Shown in pieces: positions 1 to 8,311 of a DNA stretch of 64,000 bases. The first letter of the stretch is position 1, and every line of letters starts with the position of its first letter. The stretch covers positions 235,984 to 299,983 of the IMG/VR virus record IMGVR_UViG_3300046787_000408; one strand, given 5' to 3'. Below the pieces are notes generated by a model. It did no database searches. It was not told where the DNA came from and worked only from the letters and a program-made list of their open reading frames with translations. Made by a program: the position numbers and the translations under genes. Source of the DNA: a virus.

Positions 1-1
1 T

Positions 2-640
2 AGCAAACTGGATCGATTGCAAAAATTTGGACTAACTGGTACTGGAAACTCAGCAGAAGTTATGAGCACAGTGGTTGACATTATGCGAGCGTTCCTGGAA
101 AAGTACAAAGACAAGATACAAGTGTTGTCGTTCAGCGCCAAAGAAGATTCACGCCAGGGCCTATATGCTAGAATGGTCAAACGACTGTTACCTGACTGGA
201 CCATGAAACAATCTGGTGAGCACTTTGTTCTTGTGGCTCCCAGACAAGATGTTACAGAAACCTGGGGAATTGAAAAATACGCCATTCCCTTGCCCATTGG
301 TGACTATCTTGATCATGACGAACACGATTTTGCTCCCCCGGGCAATTACAAAGATGTCGGCATCCTGCACGACGAAGTGTTTGACTTGATTGATACTGGG
401 GCAGAGCCAGACGTTGTGCCTGCTGACGCCAAACAGTTGCTGGCCACTCAAGACTGGCTGACCAATGCTGGTGGTGACGGACCGTTGTTTGACGAGTACC
501 CGGACAAGCCTGTGGTATATGAAAAAGCTGGTAAGTACTACATTCTCGACGGGCATCACAGAACCACACGAGCTTGGAAAATGGGCAGACCCATCTCAAT
601 ATACCTGTTTAGGGACGAACAATTAAAGGAATTTACATGA
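2..640 (+). CDS. ParB/sulfiredoxin-like domain protein, 5' truncated by window edge
   Basis: The frame is open from base 2, so the true start lies outside the window; a TTG at 17 is only an internal candidate. The last third reads YYILDGHHRTTRAW, the D-G-H-H-R core of ParB/Srx-fold phage proteins, where the motif binds a nucleotide or acts in catalysis. The first third (FGLTGTGNSAEV...SRQGLY) is an unassigned alpha/beta segment. The stop overlaps the next start by 4 bp, so the two genes are co-transcribed. The fold assignment is inference from one motif and the substrate is unknown. Confidence 0.6.
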   Translation, partial: SKLDRLQKFGLTGTGNSAEVMSTVVDIMRAFLEKYKDKIQVLSFSAKEDSRQGLYARMVKRLLPDWTMKQSGEHFVLVAPRQDVTETWGIEKYAIPLPIGDYLDHDEHDFAPPGNYKDVGILHDEVFDLIDTGAEPDVVPADAKQLLATQDWLTNAGGDGPLFDEYPDKPVVYEKAGKYYILDGHHRTTRAWKMGRPISIYLFRDEQLKEFT

Positions 641-1308
641 ATCCAAATTTTGACAACGAAGAATACGATGACGAAGCCGGCATGGCTGACAACAATCTTG
701 AAACATTAAAACGTGCAGTTGAAGGCATTGATGATGTAATCAATGCAGGCGATAACTTGCCCGAATGGTGCCAAGAAAAGATTGCTGTGGCCAAGTCAAT
801 GCTGGTTGCAGTATGGGACTACATGCGAAGCGAAGAACAGCGTGGTGACGATTCTGATTCAGGACCTGACGAGTTAACTCGTGTGTTAGAACTTAGTGGT
901 ATTGGAATTACAGAAGATCTCAATGCTGATCGACAATTTGATATCATTGAAGAAATGGTTGAGCAACTGGCACTAGAGCACGGAGTTGATGCTGAACAAA
1001 TCTGGGAAGACTTTGAATCAGTAGACGACCATGAACTGTACGAAACTGCTGCATGGAGACGCAAAGAAGGCAAGAGCAAGAGTGGCGGCCTCAATGCCAA
1101 AGGTGTTGCTAGCTATCGTAGAGAGAACCCTGGTTCAAAACTGCAAACTGCTGTGACTACCAAGCCAAGCAAACTCAAGCCAGGATCAAAAGCAGCCAAG
1201 CGCCGCAAATCATTCTGTGCTAGAATGGGCGGAGTCAAAGGTCCAATGAAGAAGCCCAATGGCAAACCTACACGTAAAGCTCTAGCTCTACGTAAATGGA
1301 ACTGCTGA
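637..1308 (+). CDS. phage protein with acidic N-terminus and basic KSFCARM C-terminal domain (DUF6321-like)
   Basis: The 223-residue protein has a very acidic first 150 residues. Its basic tail reads KSGGLNAKGVASYRRENPG, then KRRKSFCARMGGVKGP, and ends RKWNC. That tail matches a small basic domain common in T4-like phages of environmental origin, which I recall as DUF6321. The charge split suggests nucleic-acid contact through the tail. The ATG overlaps the upstream TGA (ATGA). Function is not known. The same kind of basic C-rich peptide follows in the next gene. Confidence 0.6.
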   Translation: MNPNFDNEEYDDEAGMADNNLETLKRAVEGIDDVINAGDNLPEWCQEKIAVAKSMLVAVWDYMRSEEQRGDDSDSGPDELTRVLELSGIGITEDLNADRQFDIIEEMVEQLALEHGVDAEQIWEDFESVDDHELYETAAWRRKEGKSKSGGLNAKGVASYRRENPGSKLQTAVTTKPSKLKPGSKAAKRRKSFCARMGGVKGPMKKPNGKPTRKALALRKWNC

Positions 1309-1309
1309 T

Positions 1310-1516
1310 ATGCGAGCAAGTGAATTTGTAACTGAAAACTTTGCTGATGGCAAAGTAAAGGGCAAAAGTAGGCCTGGACGTGTGAAACGTTCGGGCGCTA
1401 GCTGTTCAGGAAGTGTTACAGATCTACGTGCAAGAGCCAAAAATGCATCAGGCGAAAAAGCCCGGATGTATCATTGGTGTGCAAACATGAAATCAGGTCG
1501 CAACAAAAATAAATAA
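1310..1516 (+). CDS. small basic internal-head-type protein with capsid-targeting-like N-terminus
   Basis: A 68-residue, strongly basic protein. It opens MRASEFVTEN, closely resembling the T4 internal-protein capsid-targeting sequence (MKTYQEFIAE), which directs proteins into the prohead and is cut after the Glu by the prohead protease. The body (KGKSRPGRVKRSGASC...MYHWCANMKSGR) is Lys/Arg rich with three Cys and a His. I infer a DNA-associated internal protein. It starts 2 bp after the previous stop. No separate ribosome-binding site is obvious, so translational coupling is likely. Confidence 0.65.
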   Translation: MRASEFVTENFADGKVKGKSRPGRVKRSGASCSGSVTDLRARAKNASGEKARMYHWCANMKSGRNKNK

Positions 1517-1520
1517 CACT

Positions 1521-1721
1521 ATGCGAGCACAAGAATTTATTGCTGAATCGGTTGCCCCAGGGTTCAATGTGTACTCAGCTCGAGTACGAGTCAAGAATCC
1601 CATGTACAACACCAGCATTGATGTGGCTGTGTTTGCAAAGAGCCCACAGATGGCTCGTGTATTGTTACAAGCTCAGTATGGCAAGGACAGTACAGTATCT
1701 GATGTGACCAAGATTGCTTGA
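1521..1721 (+). CDS. small protein with capsid-targeting-like N-terminus
   Basis: A 66-residue protein beginning MRAQEFIAES. The EFIAE block is identical to the core of the T4 internal-protein targeting peptide, and I-A-E before Ser fits a prohead-protease cut site. The remainder (NVYSARVRVKNPMYNTSIDVAVFAKSP in part) looks like a compact beta-rich domain of about 55 residues. It follows the preceding gene by 4 bp. The stop abuts the convergent lipoprotein gene, leaving no room for a terminator. Internal head location is inference. Confidence 0.6.
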   Translation: MRAQEFIAESVAPGFNVYSARVRVKNPMYNTSIDVAVFAKSPQMARVLLQAQYGKDSTVSDVTKIA

Positions 1722-1961
1722 TTAAAAATTCTTGCAAACTGGTGTTGCTGCGGGTGTACGATGCGCTTGTATAACTTGTAACGCAACTATCTTGGCAGTT
1801 TCATTACCTGATTTAGCAATTTCTTGAAGTGCGTTCCACTTTGCAATTTCTGCCATAGAACTAGAATGTGCAATAGTCTTGGCAGTGTCAGCACATAGTT
1901 GTTGATTGGCACAACCTGACAAAATTGCTGTAAAAATCAATAAAAGTAATGTCTTTTTCAT
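1722..1961 (-). CDS. small phage lipoprotein
   Basis: A 79-residue protein with a classic lipoprotein signal: MKKTLLLLIFTAILSGCAN, giving lipobox L-S-G-C with Cys at residue 17. The mature part is a short Ala-rich helical segment with two further Cys. It should be lipidated and held on the inner or outer membrane; phage lipoproteins of this size are often lysis spanins or superinfection-exclusion factors, but nothing here separates those. The start has no Shine-Dalgarno. A TAAGTA box lies just upstream, as at other apparently leaderless genes here. Confidence 0.7.
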   Translation of the reverse strand: MKKTLLLLIFTAILSGCANQQLCADTAKTIAHSSSMAEIAKWNALQEIAKSGNETAKIVALQVIQAHRTPAATPVCKNF

Positions 1962-1995
1962 GCAAATACTTATTGCAAACTAAAGGCAAAGTTGA

Positions 1996-2037
1996 CCAAA
2001 ATGATCAATTGTGATCATTTTGGATACCCTGTATACT
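1996..2037 (+). promoter_or_regulatory. promoter with palindromic operator
   Basis: A sigma70-type promoter is visible: TTGTGA at 2009-2014, 17 bp spacer, TATACT at 2032-2037. Overlying the -35 is a perfect 12-bp inverted repeat, CCAAAATGATCA (1996-2007) and its complement (2012-2023), separated by 4 bp. It would drive the structured RNA that follows. A repressor site is the obvious reading; the binding protein is unknown. Confidence 0.6.
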
Positions 2038-2043
2038 ACAACA

Positions 2044-2495
2044 AGCGAGACACAAGGTTAGCAGGCCGGGATATAATACTGCTGGTGAATCCGTTCTGAT
2101 GTGTGACGGCAACCAATTCTTTTCCTCCGCAAAAGACTTCTATGCACTACCTCAAGCCACGGCTTGAGATGCCTTGAAATGTTGCCCCGCTGGGTTTTAC
2201 GTTTGCATAGTCGTACAGGTTGAGTGCAGCGCGAGCTGACTTAGATGCAATATGTCCATGAGAACAAATGACACCGAAGTTCTCTTAAAAATCGTAGTAG
2301 GTGGGGTAAGGTACAGAGCCCAGAGACATGCAATCCAAATACCTACGGTCAAGAAGCGAAAGCAACTCAGATGAAAATCTCAATGACGCCTTGAGTGGGT
2401 GTCATTGTCGCTCTGCAATCTAGATGAATTAAAAACCCGTAAGGATTTAAACAGCTCTGAGTGCAACGAAAGAGCAGATGTAGCGCAGCTACATC
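2044..2495 (+). ncRNA. structured non-coding RNA, about 450 nt, unknown class
   Basis: No plausible coding frame runs through this stretch, but base-paired elements are dense. Examples are CTCAAG/CTTGAG near 2150, CAGC-GCGA-GCTG near 2228, AGAT-GAAA-ATCT near 2370 (both GNRA tetraloops), TGACGCC/GGTGTCA near 2383, and a perfect 8-bp hairpin GATGTAGC-GCA-GCTACATC at 2477-2495. A promoter ends just upstream. I do not recognise it as RNase P, tmRNA or 6S RNA. The 3' end is uncertain and touches the end of the convergent desaturase gene. Confidence 0.55.
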
Positions 2496-3198
2496 AAGTC
2501 CTGATGACTACTAGGTTGCAGGATTTAAGCAATTTTACATACATCCAACCAATATCAAATTCCCATGTTTTGATGCTTAGTTTAGGACTTGCTGGGCTTA
2601 GGTGGTGATTGTTGTGCAGTTCTTCTCCGCCTATAATGATTCCCCACGGCGTGATGTTTCGACTGTGATCCTTGCTATCACCATTTCGATATCCCCACCA
2701 GTGTCCTAGACCATTAACTACCCCTGCGGCCCAGAATGGTATCCAGGCCATTTGTATCAGCCAAATAACAATACCTGCCCAGCCAAACGCTGCTAGGTTG
2801 AACAAAAAGAGAATGCCAATGCCAAGTCTACTGTGACGAGTGTATACGTTGTGCTCCATCCAATCAGCAGGAGTACCGCGACCGTATGAATCAACCATGA
2901 CTTTGTCTTTTGATGCTGCATGATATAATGCTGCTCCTTTGAATAACACACGCCAAAAACCATACACATGAGGACTGTGTGGATCACCTGCAACATCCGT
3001 ACTGCGATGATGTTTGCGATGTATTGCTACCCACTGCTTGGTTACCATGCCTGTAGTAAGCCATAGCCAAGCTCGCATAAAGTGTTCTACTACAGGATGA
3101 AATGTCAAGGATTTGTGTGCTTGAGCACGGTGCAAAAACAAAGTCACGCACACTATGGTAATGTGCGTGACTATCAAGGTGTAAATCAAATAAGTCAT
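2494..3198 (-). CDS. fatty acid desaturase (delta-9 type)
   Basis: An integral-membrane di-iron desaturase that would introduce a cis double bond into acyl chains. The three histidine boxes are present in order: HRAQAH near residue 22, HRKHH near 59 and HNNHH near 194, with hydrophobic segments between them. I choose the ATG at 3198, which overlaps the upstream stop as TAATG; a longer frame to 3279 exists but lies inside the upstream gene. At 234 residues it is shorter than bacterial acyl-lipid desaturases (about 300) but has the full catalytic set. It may adjust host membrane fluidity. Confidence 0.85.
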   Translation of the reverse strand: MTYLIYTLIVTHITIVCVTLFLHRAQAHKSLTFHPVVEHFMRAWLWLTTGMVTKQWVAIHRKHHRSTDVAGDPHSPHVYGFWRVLFKGAALYHAASKDKVMVDSYGRGTPADWMEHNVYTRHSRLGIGILFLFNLAAFGWAGIVIWLIQMAWIPFWAAGVVNGLGHWWGYRNGDSKDHSRNITPWGIIIGGEELHNNHHLSPASPKLSIKTWEFDIGWMYVKLLKSCNLVVIRT

Positions 3199-3746
3199 TA
3201 CATACTTAGTGGTGCCCAGAGCCATATGCCCTGAGTCATTAACAGTAATCCCACTGCACCAACACCCAACGACCCCCAATACATGCGCATGTTCACAGCA
3301 AGAATACTAGCTGAAAGCAATACGATAGCAAGTTGAAACAACATGCCAGAGAACGTGAGCCATGGGCTGTGCAATCTAGCTTCGTCTCTTGCAGCTTCTT
3401 GTGCTCGGGCCTTGGCTAGTAGTTCTTTCTTGCCTTCGCCTGTTTCAGGTTCACTCTCGTAACGATCAATCTTGGCTTGTAGTTTTGCAGCACGTTCCCG
3501 GTTGCCGGCTATCTTGGCTTCTTCCAGTTGTCCTTCTGCTAGTGTTTGCTTGATACTCTTGCTTTGATAAAAGCCATAAGTGTTTGAGGCTTTTAGCAGA
3601 TTGGTCTGTGCTGCACTGCTAAAGTTGTTGGCAATATAAGTGTTTGCTGCCAAGAACAAGGCCATTACAACAATAACCAAACCGGCTTTGTCTTTGATCT
3701 GTGCTTCACGTTCAGAACGTGTGAGTGTTTTCTTTTCTTCTGTCAT
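3198..3746 (-). CDS. DUF4337-like membrane protein
   Basis: A 182-residue protein with one N-terminal transmembrane helix (about 23-42) and two C-terminal ones (about 130-180). They flank a charged helical region containing KASNTYGFYQSKSIKQ, a pattern I associate with DUF4337 proteins. The middle is a Lys/Glu coiled coil. An AAGGAA Shine-Dalgarno lies upstream. It is co-oriented and overlapping with the desaturase, so a membrane role is likely. No enzymatic motif is visible. Confidence 0.65.
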   Translation of the reverse strand: MTEEKKTLTRSEREAQIKDKAGLVIVVMALFLAANTYIANNFSSAAQTNLLKASNTYGFYQSKSIKQTLAEGQLEEAKIAGNRERAAKLQAKIDRYESEPETGEGKKELLAKARAQEAARDEARLHSPWLTFSGMLFQLAIVLLSASILAVNMRMYWGSLGVGAVGLLLMTQGIWLWAPLSM

Positions 3747-3761
3747 GTTGGTTCCTTTGAA

Positions 3762-4349
3762 TTATTTATTGGCCAAGGGGTTATCAATAGCCTTCTGGAT
3801 TTTGCCGTCAACTTCGCGTTTGAGCTGTTCTACTTCACGGCTAATTTCCCTACGTGCATCTGCCATTTCCTTGCGGATAGAGTTGACTTCGCCACGTGCT
3901 TTGTCAAGATCTTCACGAACATCTTTACGGGCCTGTCGCATTTCTTGTTCAGTTTCACGTTGTGCTTGTTTAACACTGCGTTCCACTTGCTCAGTTACTG
4001 ACTCGTTACGACGAATATCGTTTTTCAAGTCAGTTTTGATGTCACGAGTGTAGTCTGCACCCTTTTGACTGTTTTCTTCAATCACAGCCAAGCGCTTGTC
4101 AAACTCACTCAAGTCTGGGGCTGAATACTCGGCAATCTTTTTCTTCATGCTTTGATAGTCTTTGTACACTTCAAAAGCACCATACAAGCCGCCTAGTGTT
4201 GAACTCACAATGGTAGCTGCTACCATGAGTTTGGCCGGAGTAAATTCGTAGCCGCCAATACTGATAACAGTATCCTTGCTGGCATACTTTTTCATGGCTG
4301 CTTCTGCTTCGTCAATCTTGGCGTTTACATTTTTGATTGGTTCTGTCAT
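3762..4349 (-). CDS. membrane-anchored coiled-coil protein
   Basis: A 195-residue protein with a single hydrophobic segment near residues 42-63, followed by about 110 residues of heptad-rich charged coiled coil (repeats such as EVEQLKREVDG and KEMADARREIS). The start is preceded by an AAGGAA ribosome site. It sits 15 bp upstream of the DUF4337-like gene in the same operon. Long coiled coils on one transmembrane helix suggest an oligomeric membrane tether. Function is unknown. Confidence 0.6.
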   Translation of the reverse strand: MTEPIKNVNAKIDEAEAAMKKYASKDTVISIGGYEFTPAKLMVAATIVSSTLGGLYGAFEVYKDYQSMKKKIAEYSAPDLSEFDKRLAVIEENSQKGADYTRDIKTDLKNDIRRNESVTEQVERSVKQAQRETEQEMRQARKDVREDLDKARGEVNSIRKEMADARREISREVEQLKREVDGKIQKAIDNPLANK

Positions 4350-4359
4350 TTTAGTTTCC

Positions 4360-6636
4360 TTATTTGTATTGTAGGTTTACCAGATCTTGATGTAATCTAT
4401 CGCTGGCTCCCTGGAGCAATCGCTGTGCTCTTGCATTGTCAACAGTGCGTTGATTCTTGTAAATTTCTCGAGGTGCATAAAATGCCACATCTGGCATGGT
4501 AGCAGAGTATGTTTGATACCCTTGTGGTTGTGTAGCCATACTGGCAATATTAACTCCAGCTGCTAATTCATTAGATTGCACATTGCGATTTACAGTGTCT
4601 GTGCGTGACTCTTGTGTGCTAGATTGCACTATAGGACGTTGTTCCATTGCGTCATTTAGGGCGGAACGACTGCCAATTTTGATGCCTTCCATCTGTGGTA
4701 CTTCAGGCTCAGATTGTGTAGCATTGCGTCCTTGCGGTGCTTGCAAGCTGTACATATCAATTTGTCCCTGTGTCATACCTGACGGCAAAGCTGATCCTGG
4801 GTCTGCAATTACACTAGCACCAGGTGCTCGTAATCCACCAATATTGACCACGGAAGTTTGAGTAACGTTGGTTACGTTTACTGCTGCAATCTGTGATTGA
4901 CTGGTATTTGCCAGCGACACTGTAGAAGTAGCTGATGTTTGTGTCATGCTGGATGTGATACTTTGTGCAGTTAATGCACCAGCAACTGTTTCTGCTTGTT
5001 GTTGAGCCGATGTTGCTGCTTGCGTGGCCGATGATTCTGCGGCTTGTACCACTGACTTGGCTTCGTTGCCTATTCTAGCCTGGTTAGAGCTGATCATGCT
5101 CATAACTGATCCCAAGCTAGGTCCAGACGATGAACTGGATTTGCTGGTATCGCTTGCAGTTTTGACTTCACCAGCTCGGGGCTGCTGAGTGCTGCCACCT
5201 TGTGGGGGAGGTTGATTGGCAGGTGTTGTGCCGCCAGCTGCTGGTTGTCCAGGTGGCGGAGGTGGAGGTGGCGCACCTGGGGGAGGTTCTGTTCCAGGTG
5301 GAGGTGGTGGAGGAGATCCTGGCGGTGGTGGTGGGGGCTGTGTTGGATCAAGTACCGGTGTGCCTGTGGTAGAGTCCAGCGTTGTTGATTGTGATCCGTC
5401 GTTGTAAGTAACAGTCGAAGCTGTGGTTGCAGAAGCTTGCAATTGTCTAGCCATTGCTTCGCCATACTTTTTGCAATCTGGACTGTATAAAGGATTAGCC
5501 ACACAAGGATCAGCAGTGTAAATCAGTGTTGCCCAGGCACCTTCAATGGAAGAACCTGTGCCTCCAGCTGATCCTGTTATTCTACCAGTACCTAACATTG
5601 ATTGATTCAAGCTGGTTGGTAACAAAAACTTGTCACTGACTGATCCACTAGTACCGTCGCTCGAGAAACTGTAATTTTTTGAGTACAACAAACTTGGCTT
5701 ACCACTGTTGTTAGTAAGTGATACAGTAGCATTAGCATACGCAGGTATGTTCATGGTCCACGAACATGAACCGTCTTGATTCCAAGCAGTGCAACCAGAA
5801 AAACTTTGTCCAACTCTCCAGTTAAACCCGTAGTTGAATCCATGCACCATAGCACCTACTCCTGCATTCTGCAATGCGGTGTTAACAGCAAAGGCCTGAT
5901 TTAGGCTAGTTCCGCCCTGAGTTGAATCCAACAAGTTGTTTGTATTAAGTATACCGCTAAATCCAGCACATGTAGCACTATACGCAGGATTGGTTGCACA
6001 CGGATCTACTTTGTATTTTAGATCAAAGCTAACATTAATAATTTCTGGTCCATAGTTGCCAGCCCAGAAGTTATTGTCCCTACCTACAAACCCCACTTGT
6101 GCTGTGCTTAGTGATGATGCTACATAAGGTGTTGCAAAAGTCTCACTAAATTTAAAGTTAGTCCAGTTGTATAGTTGATTAGTTGATGATGAGTAATCGT
6201 AATTTGCAATTTCATTACCACCTGAACCGTACAACTTCACATACGCTGCCAAGTAGTCTTGTTGGCCACCATCCCAACCGTTGCCGTTCTTGGCGGTAAA
6301 TCCAAAGTTGAATCCACTTAATTGTACCCCAGTCCCACCAGCTGCTAGTGCTCGGTTGATGTTGACCACTTGATTAAGATCTGTTAGTCCATAACTGAAG
6401 TTGATACTACCACCGTTACCGATACTAGGGTTAGGGCCGCAGTTACCTGGTTCGCCGGCATAAAAGCACAGTTGGTTAACATAAACACCGTTGTTCCAAG
6501 TACTAGTTGTATCCGTAGGTGTAGTACCGGTATTGATTAAATTACCGGTAGTGGGATCTACTGTTTGACTATTAGAATAACTTGTGGACAAGCACGCCAA
6601 GAATAGCGCCAATGCCAATTTTCTTATAATTGTCAT
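4360..6636 (-). CDS. large exported protein with duplicated beta domain and proline-rich linker
   Basis: A 758-residue protein with a clear Sec signal peptide (MTIIRKLALALFLACLSTSYSNS). Two related domains follow, at about 50-210 and 230-390, each beginning near a LNQ..N.AL...G pattern and ending VDPC or ADPC. Then come a polyproline-glycine tract at about 430-470 and a Ser/Thr/Ala-rich tail with a coiled-coil look. It has the character of a secreted adhesin-like or envelope protein rather than a virion enzyme. Its start lies 65 bp inside the end of the upstream gene in another frame; the signal peptide supports this start. Confidence 0.55.
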   Translation of the reverse strand: MTIIRKLALALFLACLSTSYSNSQTVDPTTGNLINTGTTPTDTTSTWNNGVYVNQLCFYAGEPGNCGPNPSIGNGGSINFSYGLTDLNQVVNINRALAAGGTGVQLSGFNFGFTAKNGNGWDGGQQDYLAAYVKLYGSGGNEIANYDYSSSTNQLYNWTNFKFSETFATPYVASSLSTAQVGFVGRDNNFWAGNYGPEIINVSFDLKYKVDPCATNPAYSATCAGFSGILNTNNLLDSTQGGTSLNQAFAVNTALQNAGVGAMVHGFNYGFNWRVGQSFSGCTAWNQDGSCSWTMNIPAYANATVSLTNNSGKPSLLYSKNYSFSSDGTSGSVSDKFLLPTSLNQSMLGTGRITGSAGGTGSSIEGAWATLIYTADPCVANPLYSPDCKKYGEAMARQLQASATTASTVTYNDGSQSTTLDSTTGTPVLDPTQPPPPPPGSPPPPPPGTEPPPGAPPPPPPPGQPAAGGTTPANQPPPQGGSTQQPRAGEVKTASDTSKSSSSSGPSLGSVMSMISSNQARIGNEAKSVVQAAESSATQAATSAQQQAETVAGALTAQSITSSMTQTSATSTVSLANTSQSQIAAVNVTNVTQTSVVNIGGLRAPGASVIADPGSALPSGMTQGQIDMYSLQAPQGRNATQSEPEVPQMEGIKIGSRSALNDAMEQRPIVQSSTQESRTDTVNRNVQSNELAAGVNIASMATQPQGYQTYSATMPDVAFYAPREIYKNQRTVDNARAQRLLQGASDRLHQDLVNLQYK

Positions 6637-7708
6637 CTAGTTTTGCCTCATCTGGTTTTGGTAGCTTCTCTGGATTAGCTTCCCATGATGCTTTAGCCTG
6701 CTCGCCAATCTTGCCTTCGTATGGGCAAGGTGTACCTGCTGCTAGCATAGCATCAAACACTCTACGGTCCTGACACATAGTTGCCACAGCAGCTACTTTC
6801 ATTCCCATGTCGTACAAAGTCTTGCTTAACTTCAAGCGTTCACAATTCATATCACGTACTGTTCCGCCTGAACTTACGCCAAACACTTGTGTTTGTACGC
6901 TACCGGAACTGCCTGTTGAACATAGATCAGCATTACCACCACTTAACATAGCAGGTGCTACAGCAGTTGGTGGAGGTTGAATTACTCGCTGAGTAATAGT
7001 GCTTTCGTTAATGTTACGGTTGGTCATGTCACCAGTCTGCACGTTTTGATTCACTGCGGTACTGGTGTTAACGTTGTTGTTAACGTTGTTACTGGTTGAC
7101 GTAGACGTGTTGATATTACGGTTGGTCATGTCACCTGTGTTGACGTTGTTGTTGGTAGCCGTACTGGTGCTTACGTTGTTATTGTTGTTAGTAGCAGTGC
7201 TGACATTGTTGTTGTTGTAGGTCATTGTGCCACTATTGATATTGTGGTTGGTATTGGTGTTGTTGCTGGTACTAGAACTAACGTTGTTGTTGTTGTAGGT
7301 CATTGTGCCAGAGTTGACATTGTTGTTGTTGTAGGTCATTGTGCCAGAGTTGACATTGTTGTTGTTGACCGTGCTGGTACCCGAGTTGATATTGTTGTTG
7401 GTGTTAACACTGGTACTGGTATTAGTATTGGTGTTAGCACTGGTGCTATTGACCTGGGCAGTACTGTTGCTGTTTGACGTGCTGTTGGTGTTGCTGTTTG
7501 ACGTCACAGTGCTGGTACTGTTGCTGGTACTGTTGGTATCAACCAAGGTTGATGAATCGTAGGTCCCTTGATTGATCAACTGAGTGTTGTTGGTAGTAGT
7601 GCCGCCTGTGCTAGTGGCAGTACTGGTGTTGGTGGTTTGTGCGCCGACGGCTGCTACAAACACCAGGCTGGCTAGGCCCATGGCAATTTTTCTTTTCATT
7701 TTGCTCAC
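6572..7708 (-). CDS. exported Asn/Thr/Ser-rich repeat protein
   Basis: A 378-residue protein with an N-terminal signal peptide (KRKIAMGLASLVFVAAVGAQ). About 200 residues of low-complexity Asn-Thr-Ser repeats follow, with recurring NINSGTMTYNNNNV-like units of roughly 12-14 residues. A folded C-terminal domain of about 130 residues contains three Cys, and the end is hydrophobic. Repeated DNA in the middle makes length variation likely. It is the first gene of a minus-strand exported pair. An AATAAATA late-type box and an AAGGTGAG ribosome site precede it. Confidence 0.55.
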   Translation of the reverse strand: MSKMKRKIAMGLASLVFVAAVGAQTTNTSTATSTGGTTTNNTQLINQGTYDSSTLVDTNSTSNSTSTVTSNSNTNSTSNSNSTAQVNSTSANTNTNTSTSVNTNNNINSGTSTVNNNNVNSGTMTYNNNNVNSGTMTYNNNNVSSSTSNNTNTNHNINSGTMTYNNNNVSTATNNNNNVSTSTATNNNVNTGDMTNRNINTSTSTSNNVNNNVNTSTAVNQNVQTGDMTNRNINESTITQRVIQPPPTAVAPAMLSGGNADLCSTGSSGSVQTQVFGVSSGGTVRDMNCERLKLSKTLYDMGMKVAAVATMCQDRRVFDAMLAAGTPCPYEGKIGEQAKASWEANPEKLPKPDEAKLDDNYKKIGIGAILGVLVHKLF

Positions 7709-7730
7709 CTTATGGTTATTATTATGTTGA

Positions 7731-7738
7731 TATTTATT
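7731..7738 (-). promoter_or_regulatory. T4-type late promoter box (AATAAATA)
   Basis: Read on the minus strand, AATAAATA lies about 23-30 bp upstream of the start of the repeat protein, leaving a short leader with AAGGTGAG. It matches the T4 late -10 consensus (T/A)ATAAATA recognised by gp55-type sigma. Supported by similar boxes at other genes in this window. Confidence 0.45.
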
Positions 7739-7827
7739 GCCCTAGAGCAAACAAATAGTGAGTACTGAATGTACAAAAGTACAGATTCAATAGCAGCGGT
7801 TAATCAAAATATCCCGCTAAATACCAC

Positions 7828-8118
7828 ATGAAGTTGCACAATATTCAAATACAATACGATGTTCACTGTGATTGGACAGACACTGCTCCAGTGTATCGTT
7901 TGTATGTCAACAATGAGTTGTTTACAGAACGCACTTATATTTGGCATGACCAGTATCTTGAAGAAGTTGTGGCTATTGATGCCGAACCTGGTGACTATAC
8001 CATACGTTACGAACTTGTAGGGGCAGGTTCCTTGACTGCTAGTAACCCCCGAGTCAATCATGGTGCTGCACACTTTGTAGACAACTACACTCTAAGGATA
8101 ATCAATGAAAATGCGTGA
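7828..8118 (+). CDS. small beta-rich hypothetical protein
   Basis: A 96-residue protein (MKLHNIQIQYDVHCDW start) with alternating hydrophobic residues that suggest an all-beta domain. I see no catalytic motif. There is no Shine-Dalgarno; CTAAATA sits only 4 bp before the ATG, consistent with a leaderless late transcript. The stop overlaps the next gene by 14 bp. Possibly a virion or capsid-decoration protein from context, but this is a guess. Confidence 0.5.
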   Translation: MKLHNIQIQYDVHCDWTDTAPVYRLYVNNELFTERTYIWHDQYLEEVVAIDAEPGDYTIRYELVGAGSLTASNPRVNHGAAHFVDNYTLRIINENA

Positions 8119-8311
8119 TATAATGGAAACCACAACTGCTGGTTCAGTAGCCACTGTGAGCATGCCTTTAGGCGGAGTGAAAACAAGAAATGGTGGATCA
8201 ATGTTAACAGGTAAATATGTAACGGATTCGGACCCAACTCCAAATACGCCTAAAGAATACAAGAGGAATAAAAATGTTAGCGGACGCTTTAAAAACACTC
8301 CTGGCAACTGA
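8105..8311 (+). CDS. small Gly-rich protein, possible internal head protein
   Basis: A 68-residue protein beginning MKMRDIMETTTAGSVATVSM. The I-M-E before Thr fits a T4-type prohead protease site, and the N-terminus resembles the capsid-targeting-like starts seen near 1.3 and 1.5 kb. The remainder is Gly/Lys/Asn rich and probably disordered. It overlaps genes on both sides (14 bp and 38 bp), giving a tightly coupled cluster with the Dps-like gene. Confidence 0.55.
   Translation: MKMRDIMETTTAGSVATVSMPLGGVKTRNGGSMLTGKYVTDSDPTPNTPKEYKRNKNVSGRFKNTPGN

Noticed and set aside
2044-2495. tmRNA or RNase P RNA at 2 kb
   Set aside because: It has no tag frame or CCA tail, and the RNase P core sequences are not present.
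2399-2608. 69-codon plus-strand frame near 2.4-2.6 kb
   Set aside because: It spans the structured RNA end and the antisense of the desaturase C-terminus, without start signals.
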